Shown here: in pieces, positions 22,859 to 29,988 of the stretch
Layout of the letters: each line of letters starts with the position of its first letter
Position numbering within the stretch: position 1 is the stretch's first letter
Assembly (NCBI RefSeq): GCF_009862265.1
Contig: NZ_WWGX01000045.1
Location: 1-48,996, forward strand
Source: Streptomyces sp. SID8352
GTDB lineage: Bacteria; Actinomycetota; Actinomycetes; Streptomycetales; Streptomycetaceae
DNA: 48,996 bases
Reading direction: 5' to 3'
Notes under the pieces: model-generated
What the model saw: only the letters and a program-made list of their open reading frames with translations
What the model was told of the DNA's origin: nothing
Databases searched by the model: none
Program-made: the position numbers and the translations under genes

Positions 22859-25648
22859 TCAGGTCAGCAGCAGGCCGCGCAGCTGGCGGCGGGAGGTGAT
22901 GTCGAGCTTGCGGAAGATGGTGCGCAAGTGCGCGTCGATCGTGCGCGGGCTCAGGAACAACCGCACGGCGACCTCTTTGGAGGTGGCCCCTGTGGCGACC
23001 AGCCGAGCGATGTGCAGCTCGTGGGCGGTGAGCGCATCGGCCGGTCCGGCGGACCGCTGGTGGGGCTGTCCACCGGTGGCGCGCAGCTCGCGGGCGGCGC
23101 GGGCGGCGAATCCCGCCGCGCCCCTGTCGGAGAGCATCCGGTGGGCTGTGCGGAGATGCTCGCGGGCCTCCTGAGGGCGGCGTTCACGGCGCAGCCACTC
23201 GCCATGGACAAGATGGGCCCGGGCGAGGTCCAAGGTCATGCGGCAGCGGCCGAGCCGTTCGATCGCCTCCAGGTACGACTCTTCGGCCGCCGGCCCGCTG
23301 CTGGTCAGCGCCCGCGAGCGGGCGGCCAGCCCCAGGGCCCACTCGGTGCCGCTGGCGCGCGCTCGCGAACTCAGCGTGTGCAGCGCGCCGGCAGCGAGCT
23401 CGGGCCGCCCGCAGCGGACAGCCGCCTCGATCAGCTCGGGCAGTGCCAGGTTGCTGTGCACCAACTCGTCGAACTGGTACGGCAGCATCGCGGCGGCGAG
23501 CGCGGCGGTGTAGTTCCCCAAGCCGTTGTGCAGCACCGCCAGGGAGTAGTGGGCCAGACCGGCCGCCGTACCCTCACCCTGTCCGTCGGCCGCGTCGACG
23601 ACAGCCGCGTGCATCTCGTCGACCGCGGTCTGCCGGCCGCGCCAGGCCGCCAGCAGGATGTCGTTGCTGGGCAGCGGTGAGGCGTCCGTGACCCGCGTGT
23701 ACGCGGCGGCCTCGGTACCCAGCTCGGCGGCGCGGGTGAGTTCGCCGGTGAGCAGGACTACGGCGGCCAGGCAGTGGAGCGCGGAGGGCAGTGCGGCCAG
23801 CGCGCCGGCCTCGCGGGCAAGGCGGACATGGCGCGTGGCGATCGTGTGGAGCGCCTCGTCGTCCCAGAGTGCCGTCGCGACGCGGCTCGCCAGCAGCAGC
23901 CAACGGCTGTCCCCGCCGTCCCGCTCTCCCCGGTGAGGTTCGTGATCACGGTCATCGAGGGAGGTGAGCGCCCGTTGCAGGAGGGGCACGCAGGCTTCGT
24001 GCCCGCTGGTGGCCCTGACCACCAGTCCGTCGAGGAAGAGGTCCACCACGTGTGGCGGCGTCGACGGTGGCGACGCCGCCCGGGCGACTGCGGCCACCTC
24101 CAGCACCCCATGGGGGGACGTACCGCGCAGGTGGGAGGATTCCAGGGCCTGTAGGCAGATGTCGCGGGCCAGTGAGGCGTCCAGCGGGGCGAACTCCTTC
24201 GCGGCGTCCAGCAGCATTCCGGGCACGTCGTGATTGCGCAGGGCGTGAAACGCGATCTGGGCGCCCAGCAGCTTTGCCCGGGCGCGCCCCAGCGCGGGCA
24301 GGGGGCCGGCCTCCGCGACCGTCAGCAACTCCAGGGCGGCGCTGGGCGCGCCGGCCGTGTGCTTGGCGTGCGCGGCGCTCAGGGCACGGCGTGCGCGGTC
24401 GCCGGGCCCGGGTGTCAGCATGACGGCCCGTTCCAGGAACGCGGCCGCCGCGGCCGGTCCGCCACGGGCCCGTGCCCGACCGGCTGAACGCTCCAGTTCG
24501 GCGGCGATCGTCTCGTCGGCGCCGAGGGTGGCCTGCGCACGGTGCCAGACGCGGCGGTCGGGCTCGGTCCGGGGGTCGGTCGCCATGGCCAGTGCGTAGT
24601 GCGCACGGCGGCGGTCGGACGGCTCGGCCGCCCGATAGACCGCCGAACGCACCAGCGGATGGGGGAACCGCACCCGGGTGCCGACCTCCAGCAGGCCCGC
24701 TGTCTGAGCCCCTGCGGCCGCGTCGGCGTCGATGCCGAGATGCGCTGCCGCGTCCCACAGCAGTGCCGTGTCGCCGAGTGGCTCGGCCGCCGCGACCAGG
24801 AGCAGTAACCGTGTCCCGGCCGGCAGGTCGCGCGATCGGCGCCGGAAGCTCTCCTCGATCCTGCGCGGCACGCTCAGTTCGTGCGGCAGTCCGAATCCGC
24901 CTGCCAGCTTCTCCGGCCCTGCGCTCAGGGGCAGCTCCGCCAGCACCAGCGGGTTGCCCCGCGCCTCGGCGATGATCTGGTCGCGTACCCGCTGATCCAT
25001 CGGCGTCCTGACCGCCGTGGCCAACACCTGTCGTGCGTCCGCCGCGCCGAGCCCGGCCAGGCGCAGCTTCGGCAGTCCCGCGAACGGGCAAGCGTCGCCG
25101 AAGCCGGAACCGGAGCCGGAGCCGGAGCCGGAATCGTGGCCGGGGGCCGGGGCGGGGTCGCGCAGCGCGAACAAGAGCCCCAGCCGCTCGGCCCTCACCC
25201 GCCGCGCCACGAAGGCGAGGGTCTGCGCGGACTCCGTGTCCAACCACTGGGCGTCATCCATCAGGCAGAGCAGCGGCCGTTCCTCGGCGGCCTCGGCCAA
25301 CAGCCCCAGGGTGGCGAGCGCCACCAGGAACCGGTCCGGTGGCTCGCCCTCGCACAGCCCGAACGCCACCCCCAAGGCGGTCCGCTGGGGCGGGGGCAGC
25401 GCGCCCAGCCGGTCCAGCAACGGCGCACACACCTGGTGCAGGCCGGAGAACGCGAACTCCATTTCGGACTCCACGCCGGGCGCACGCTCCACCCGGAACC
25501 CCGACGCGACGTCGCCGGCGTGCTCCAGGAGCGAGGTCTTTCCGATACCGGCCTCACCGCACACCACCAACACGCCGCTGCGGCCCGTCCGTGCCGCGGC
25601 GAGCAGCCGCTCGATCGCCTTGCGCTCTGTGCTCCGGCCCACCAGCAT
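22859..25648 (-). CDS. LAL-type LuxR-family transcriptional regulator
   Basis: A 929-residue protein of standard LAL size. The N-terminal AAA/NB-ARC-like ATPase has Walker A GEAGIGKTS (residues 31-39), Walker B LLCLMDDAQWLD (about 130) and EARGNPLVLAELP. The long middle is helical and TPR-like. The last 65 residues are a LuxR helix-turn-helix (LTAHELHIARLVATGATSKE, then VAVRLFLSPRTIDAHLRTIF). The ATG at 25648 is chosen because GGGAGAGCCAAGAG precedes it and homology to LALs starts there (MLVGRSTERKAI). The reading frame is open upstream into the ASCH gene, so a 1126-residue fusion is formally possible. LALs commonly activate secondary-metabolite or secreted-protein genes; the crystallin-like gene is the nearest target. 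Confidence 0.9.
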   Translation of the reverse strand: MLVGRSTERKAIERLLAAARTGRSGVLVVCGEAGIGKTSLLEHAGDVASGFRVERAPGVESEMEFAFSGLHQVCAPLLDRLGALPPPQRTALGVAFGLCEGEPPDRFLVALATLGLLAEAAEERPLLCLMDDAQWLDTESAQTLAFVARRVRAERLGLLFALRDPAPAPGHDSGSGSGSGSGFGDACPFAGLPKLRLAGLGAADARQVLATAVRTPMDQRVRDQIIAEARGNPLVLAELPLSAGPEKLAGGFGLPHELSVPRRIEESFRRRSRDLPAGTRLLLLVAAAEPLGDTALLWDAAAHLGIDADAAAGAQTAGLLEVGTRVRFPHPLVRSAVYRAAEPSDRRRAHYALAMATDPRTEPDRRVWHRAQATLGADETIAAELERSAGRARARGGPAAAAAFLERAVMLTPGPGDRARRALSAAHAKHTAGAPSAALELLTVAEAGPLPALGRARAKLLGAQIAFHALRNHDVPGMLLDAAKEFAPLDASLARDICLQALESSHLRGTSPHGVLEVAAVARAASPPSTPPHVVDLFLDGLVVRATSGHEACVPLLQRALTSLDDRDHEPHRGERDGGDSRWLLLASRVATALWDDEALHTIATRHVRLAREAGALAALPSALHCLAAVVLLTGELTRAAELGTEAAAYTRVTDASPLPSNDILLAAWRGRQTAVDEMHAAVVDAADGQGEGTAAGLAHYSLAVLHNGLGNYTAALAAAMLPYQFDELVHSNLALPELIEAAVRCGRPELAAGALHTLSSRARASGTEWALGLAARSRALTSSGPAAEESYLEAIERLGRCRMTLDLARAHLVHGEWLRRERRPQEAREHLRTAHRMLSDRGAAGFAARAARELRATGGQPHQRSAGPADALTAHELHIARLVATGATSKEVAVRLFLSPRTIDAHLRTIFRKLDITSRRQLRGLLLT

Positions 25649-25870
25649 CTCTTGGCTCTCCCGGGGGCGACGGCAGACGGTGGGCCGGACTGGCGCCCCG
25701 GCCCTGTCCTTCTCCCGCCCGGCACCTGAAAATTTATGCGGCCCCCGTTCCTCCGGGTCGATTGTCGGCCAGAGGGAGGCCCTCGCCGAGCGGGGCCGCT
25801 CATGCCGTCCTCCTCGAGTAGGAAGCTCGCGTGTGTCAGGCGAAGTGCCTGCCGTCATGCCAGTACAAAG

Positions 25871-26239
25871 TGGGACCGGCAGGGCGAGCTCCCGGACGTC
25901 GGCGAGCTCCAGGTGCCACCGGCCGGGCTGCGCCCATTCGGTGCAGGGCGGGGAGCCGTGCGGGTCCTGGTGGCAGCCGGTCAGCCGGGCGACACCGATC
26001 ACGGCGCCGGTCGGCAGCTCGCGGCCTCGAATCGTGCGGACGACATGCGGCAGGTGCAGGGCGGGCCGGTCGATCTGCAGGCCCGCGTGCAGCAGCACCA
26101 GGCCGCGCCAGGACCAGGGCTGCGGGCGGTTCTCGACCGTCTTGGCCCCGGCGACAATGCACGTGGTCCACGGCTGCTTCACGCTGATTCCGCGGATCCA
26201 GTCGCCCGCCGGCGGAAGGGCTCCGGTGTGGGTGCTCAT
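25871..26239 (-). pseudogene. 3'-truncated ASCH-domain gene
   Basis: About 120 residues of an ASCH (RNA-binding) domain: IRGISVKQPWTTCIVAGAKT, VENRPQPWSWRGLVLLHAG and GAVIGVARLTGC, up to LADVRELALPVP. The expected C-terminal strand is missing. Instead the frame runs on through about 70 codons of unrelated sequence into the LuxR gene without a stop. The ATG overlaps the GGDEF gene stop (ATGA). Insertion of the LuxR/crystallin unit is the simplest cause. It may still give a protein, so pseudogene status is inference. Confidence 0.65.
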
Positions 26240-26655
26240 GCCGCTCGCCCCCAGACTACCGTGCCCGGCCGCCTGGCCCGCCGGCCGTTGACGGACGGAA
26301 GCGTGGCGTGCGCGGCGGTGGCGAGGTGGGCGCGGCCGGAGTGCTTGCCGTCGTACAGGGCGGCGTCGGCGGCCCGCTGCAACGCGGTCAGGTCGCGGGT
26401 GCCGAGGACGCCGGTGGCTGCGGCGCCGACCGAGGCGGCGACATCGACGGTGCGGCCGTCGTCTAGGACGACGGGGGTGTGCAGCATCCGGACCAGCTGC
26501 GCGAGGCGCTGCTCCAGGGGCGCGGCGGGCACCGGGACGACGACGGCGAACTCATCGCCTCCGAGCCTGCCCACAGCGGCGCGCGGGCCCGCCCACGCGG
26601 TGAGCCTGGCGGCGGTCGCGGCCAGGACGGCGTGGTCCGGAAAGCTGGGATTCAC
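26236..26655 (-). CDS. Short GGDEF-domain protein
   Basis: A 139-residue protein with GRLGGDEFAVVV near residue 30, then LVRMLHTPVVLDDGRTVDVA, ASVGAAATG and LQRAADAALYDGKHSGR. These are the second half of a diguanylate cyclase domain including the signature motif. The first 40-50 residues of a normal GGDEF domain are absent, so cyclase activity is doubtful and it may bind nucleotides or c-di-GMP only. The GTG start overlaps the stop of the upstream gene (GTGA). A dead copy lies at 21946. Confidence 0.8.
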   Translation of the reverse strand: MNPSFPDHAVLAATAARLTAWAGPRAAVGRLGGDEFAVVVPVPAAPLEQRLAQLVRMLHTPVVLDDGRTVDVAASVGAAATGVLGTRDLTALQRAADAALYDGKHSGRAHLATAAHATLPSVNGRRARRPGTVVWGRAA

Positions 26656-27206
26656 AGGCCGCGGGCGTCGGCGAGGCCAGCGGCCTGGTCGACCATGCGC
26701 AGCGGGGTACGGGCCGATCCGTGGGCGTCGTTGAAGGACGGCACGGAGTCCACGTCGTCGCCGAACGTGCGGCGGATCGCGTCCAGGAGCACCGAGGCGG
26801 CGTCGGTTTCCAGGCCGCTGTCGCCACGGGCCTCGGCGCGGATGGCCCCGAGCATGCAACGGGCGCCGTCCTCGTCGACCAGGGCGCCGGAGCACCAGCC
26901 GCCGGTGAGCAGCCGGTGGTGGGCCCGCTGCAGAAGCGCGGCGACCGGGGTCGGATAGGCGGCCGGTGGCTGGAGCGTCGGGGTCAGCGGGACAGTGACG
27001 ACGTCACCCAGGTCCACGGGCCCGGTGGGGATGTGCGCGGTGTTGACGGCGTGGGCGACGGCCGCTTCGTTCAGACGCGCCGTCATCTCCATGTCCACGA
27101 GGGTGAGGCGTTCCTCAAGGGTCAGTGCCGTCGGCGGCGCGGCGGCGGCCTGGCGGGTGGTCGGGGCGGGCGGGTGCAGCGCGGGGGAGAGGGCGGTGTC
27201 GGGCAT
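26652..27206 (-). CDS. DUF6197-like plasmid protein
   Basis: A 184-residue protein. The C-terminal half carries LLTGGWCSGALVDEDGARCMLGAIRAEARG, IPSFND-like VPSFNDAHGSARTPL and LADARGL. This combination of WCxGAL, DxDGxxCxxGAI and FNDxxxxTxL is what I recall for the actinomycete family DUF6197; that name is from memory. The N-terminus is proline-rich. TGGAGCCCGCC precedes the ATG. It heads a coupled set with the GGDEF and ASCH genes, directly downstream of the transfer translocase terminator. Confidence 0.7.
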   Translation of the reverse strand: MPDTALSPALHPPAPTTRQAAAAPPTALTLEERLTLVDMEMTARLNEAAVAHAVNTAHIPTGPVDLGDVVTVPLTPTLQPPAAYPTPVAALLQRAHHRLLTGGWCSGALVDEDGARCMLGAIRAEARGDSGLETDAASVLLDAIRRTFGDDVDSVPSFNDAHGSARTPLRMVDQAAGLADARGL

Positions 27207-27228
27207 GGCGGGCTCCAGGCAAGGAACG

Positions 27229-27272
27229 CCGGAGGGCGCTGCCGGGGGGCGTTCTCCGGCAGCGCTCTCCGG
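27229..27272 (-). terminator. Terminator after the translocase gene
   Basis: Inverted repeat GCGCTGCCGG / CCGGCAGCGC (27236-27245 with 27256-27265), extended by flanking CCGGAG/CTCCGG. Confidence 0.65.
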
Positions 27273-27314
27273 CGTCGTGCAGCGGGGGAGGGGAGCGGGT
27301 GGGGGTGGGGGTGA

Positions 27315-29462
27315 TCAGGCGTCGGTGAGGCTCTTGATGGCCTCCAGCGCCTGGCGGGGCGAGGCGACCTGCTCGGAGCGGCGACCGCCGCCCTTGGAGC
27401 CGCGCTCGCCGAACTTGCCGCCTCCGCCTCCGCCGCCGCGCCGGCGGGGCTTGCCGTCGCCGTCGTCGTCCTCGTCGGGTTCGGGCCAGAACTCGCCGGG
27501 CCTGACGGGCTCGTTCCAGTCGAACCACAGGCCGCGCTTCTCCAGCTCCGCGATCTCGTGGTCGGTGAGTCGGTTGACCTCGGCGGGGAACAGCTCGGAG
27601 AGGTCGGTGTCGAAGTCCGCGTACAGCGACCGCATGAGGACGGCGCGGCCGTTGTCGAGGACGATGACCGCGACGCCGCCCGTGGAGACACCGTTCTCCG
27701 GGTCGGCCTCGCCGCGCATGGCCCGCTCGATCGCGGAGCCCTCGGTGCGGGAGTAGCGGGCGGGGATGGTCGGCACGTCGTAGGCGTTCTCCATGGTGCC
27801 CTCCGCTGCCTTGCGGGTGGCGCCGGGCGAACCCATGTTGAAGATGACCGGCCTCGAGTTCTGGCGCAGGTTGTCCTTCATCTCCGTGGAGAACCCGTTG
27901 TGCGCGAACGGCGACTGCCCGGCCGGGTTGAAGCCGATGCCGTACTTCAGGCCGGTGACCGTGAGGTCCTCGCCGTCCTTCTGGATGAACTCGCCGAAGT
28001 CCGCGTCCTGTGCCGCGGTCATGAACTCGTCACCGTAGACGTTGAGCTGCCGGTACGGGCAGCGCGCATCGCCCGGCTTGTAGTCGTGGGGCTGGCCGTC
28101 GTGGGGCCAGGGCATGTCCGCCCTGATCTCGCACAGCGCCTTCGCCGCCCGCAGCGAGCGGGCCATCCACAGTGCGGTCGAGCCCTGACGGTCGATGTAC
28201 CGGCCGAGCACGCTCGTCTTCTCGTCCTTGCGGACGGTGCCCAGCCACACGACCTCGCCGTCCAGGCACTGGGCGGCCATGTGGATCGCGAAGAACTGCG
28301 TCTTGCCGGACCGGGAGACCCCGAGGGTCAGGCCGTGGGCCGGGGCGTTCTTGTCGTGCTGGTACACCATCGTCTTCACCGGCTGGCCGGTGATGGTGTA
28401 CCCGCACACGTACATGCCCTTGGAGTCCGGGGTGAGCAGCTCGCGGGTCGCCCGGAAGATCTGCGACAGCGGCGGTGAGTCGAACACGCTGATCAGGAAC
28501 TCGCTGCCGTCAACAAGGACGAACACGCAGGAGTCGTCCTCGGGCAGGCCCAGGCCGCGGCAGACCTTGGGCAGGTCGACACGCGGGGTCTCGGTGGAGT
28601 CGGCCATCCGGGCCCGGTAGAAGGTGACGCCGCGTTCGTCGTCACGGGTCTTGTGAACCAGTTCGGAGCCGGGGGCGCCGCCCTTGGGCGAGCCGACTTT
28701 GTCGACCCAGCGTTCCTGGTCGGTGGGGGCCTTGCGGCGGCGCTGGCTGGCGTCGGGGGTGATGCGGGCCTCCATCCAGCCGGGGCCGCCCTGGCGGCCG
28801 GGCTGGACGGCGACCTCCGCCAGGACGACGTCGCCGGAGGGCACGCCGAACGGCGCGGCGACCGCGGCTTCGGTGAGGCCGGTGATGGGCCGTCCGGTCT
28901 CCGAGGCGCGCAGCAGGATCGTCATGTCGTGCTGCTGGCCGGGGTGCCGGGTGGCCTTGACGACGTGGGTGCGGCCGGGCATTCCGGCCTGTTCCCACAT
29001 CATCCGCACCCCGCGGGTGAGGAGGTCCGCGCTGTCGTCCGGCACCACCGGGGCCGCCGGCTCGGGGACTTCGGCGGGCGCCGGCCGGGGGGCGGGGGCG
29101 GCGAGGGCGGGACGGTGATGGCTGCGGGTGTGCCGGGAGTAGGGCAGCACCAGCAGCCCGGCGGCCGCCCATGCGGCGGCGAGCAGTCCGTCGAGCCAGT
29201 ACGGGCCGAAGCCGGCGGTGTGCCCGGCAGCGACGTCGATCGCGGCGGCGGCCACGAGCGGGGTCCAGCGCAGGATCTTGCGTCCGGCGCCGGGTTCGTC
29301 GCTCCTGACCGCGAGGACGATGCCGCCGATCCCGGCCGCGCCGGCCAACTGCACGACCTGGTTGACGGGACTGTCGGGGCAGAGGTTCGGGGCCGCGGCC
29401 AGTACCGGTGCGGTGAGGGTGTAGGCGAGGCGTTCGAGCACGGCACTGCGCGGCGTGGTCAC
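27315..29462 (-). CDS. FtsK/SpoIIIE-like conjugal DNA translocase
   Basis: A 715-residue protein. Three hydrophobic segments in the first 125 residues (LAGAAGIGGIVLAV, TPLVAAAAIDVAAG, LDGLLAAAWAAAGLLVLPY) form a membrane anchor. Walker A is GVSRSGKT (about residue 384) and the Walker B region is LNVYGDEFMTA (about 476). The C-terminal tail is charged and glycine-rich (RRRGGGGGGGKFGERG). Streptomyces plasmids move double-stranded DNA with a single FtsK-like hexameric ATPase (TraB/Tra). This protein is the candidate here, in a cluster with an SpdB-like membrane protein. Its recognition site would be a clt repeat locus; see the 21-bp array. The gene is flanked by terminators on both sides. Confidence 0.85.
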   Translation of the reverse strand: MTTPRSAVLERLAYTLTAPVLAAAPNLCPDSPVNQVVQLAGAAGIGGIVLAVRSDEPGAGRKILRWTPLVAAAAIDVAAGHTAGFGPYWLDGLLAAAWAAAGLLVLPYSRHTRSHHRPALAAPAPRPAPAEVPEPAAPVVPDDSADLLTRGVRMMWEQAGMPGRTHVVKATRHPGQQHDMTILLRASETGRPITGLTEAAVAAPFGVPSGDVVLAEVAVQPGRQGGPGWMEARITPDASQRRRKAPTDQERWVDKVGSPKGGAPGSELVHKTRDDERGVTFYRARMADSTETPRVDLPKVCRGLGLPEDDSCVFVLVDGSEFLISVFDSPPLSQIFRATRELLTPDSKGMYVCGYTITGQPVKTMVYQHDKNAPAHGLTLGVSRSGKTQFFAIHMAAQCLDGEVVWLGTVRKDEKTSVLGRYIDRQGSTALWMARSLRAAKALCEIRADMPWPHDGQPHDYKPGDARCPYRQLNVYGDEFMTAAQDADFGEFIQKDGEDLTVTGLKYGIGFNPAGQSPFAHNGFSTEMKDNLRQNSRPVIFNMGSPGATRKAAEGTMENAYDVPTIPARYSRTEGSAIERAMRGEADPENGVSTGGVAVIVLDNGRAVLMRSLYADFDTDLSELFPAEVNRLTDHEIAELEKRGLWFDWNEPVRPGEFWPEPDEDDDGDGKPRRRGGGGGGGKFGERGSKGGGRRSEQVASPRQALEAIKSLTDA

Positions 29463-29484
29463 CGGCTTCTCCTTCGGGAACGGG

Positions 29485-29521
29485 CACGGGCGGCCCCGCG
29501 AGGTGTGCGGGGCCGCCCGTG
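29485..29521 (-). terminator. Hairpin terminator after the gene at 29548
   Basis: Perfect 15-base inverted repeat (29485-29499 with 29507-29521, arm CACGGGCGGCCCCGC) with a seven-base loop. The translocase begins just beyond, so attenuation or separate transcription is likely. Confidence 0.75.
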
Positions 29522-29547
29522 GCGGGATGGGGTGGGGGAGGGGAAGG

Positions 29548-29964
29548 TCAGCGGTTGAAGAACCCGGGCTTGGGGGTCTTCTCGCGCCGGGTGGAGCGGA
29601 TGTCGTCCAGCGCGCCGTAGAGCCTGGAGTGGGTGTGCCGGGTCTCGTGGGTGAGGTCGGCGGTCTCCTGGGCGGTGTCGCACAGGGTGCGGACCGCGCG
29701 GGCGGCGCCTGACAGGGCGGTCTCGACGGCGTTCGTGAGCACCACGAACCTCGGGTCGAGCTGGGCGTTGGCGATGTCCTGGGCGATGTCGCCGGAGTCG
29801 TTGGCGGTGGCCTGCATGCTGCGCTGCAACGACTCCAGCTCGAGGCCGGCGTCTTCCATCGCCTTGCCGAGCCGGGACAGCTTGGCCTGGACGGCCTTGT
29901 AGCGGTTGTCGCCGTCGGCCTGGGCGGGCGCCGTGCTGGTGCTGCGGGGCGTCAGATCGCTCAT
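29548..29964 (-). CDS. Helical protein of the transfer cluster
   Basis: A 138-residue, all-helical protein with coiled-coil character (YKAVQAKLSRLGKAMEDAGL, LESLQRSMQATANDSGDIAQ) and a basic end (STRREKTPKPGFFNR). No membrane segment or signal peptide is seen. It lies between the translocase and the large disordered protein and probably assists transfer. I recall similar proteins labelled as conjugal transfer proteins in Streptomyces, but cannot name a domain. GGACTTTCC-type spacing precedes the ATG without a strong ribosome site. Confidence 0.7.
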   Translation of the reverse strand: MSDLTPRSTSTAPAQADGDNRYKAVQAKLSRLGKAMEDAGLELESLQRSMQATANDSGDIAQDIANAQLDPRFVVLTNAVETALSGAARAVRTLCDTAQETADLTHETRHTHSRLYGALDDIRSTRREKTPKPGFFNR

Positions 29965-29988
29965 CAGCGGAAAGTCCTCCAGGTCGTT

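Noticed and set aside
25084..25160. Short GGAGCC/CCGGAA tandem repeat inside the LuxR gene as a possible regulatory element
   Set aside because: It encodes a Gly-Ser linker (GSGSGSGSGF) in frame and is explained as a coding microsatellite.
22859..26239. Single 1126-residue ASCH-LuxR protein
   Set aside because: LAL homology begins at an internal ATG with a good ribosome site, and the linker shows no domain. Kept as an alternative reading only.
27558..28478. 306-codon rightward frame opposite the translocase
   Set aside because: Antisense shadow; the sense strand encodes Walker A and B motifs.
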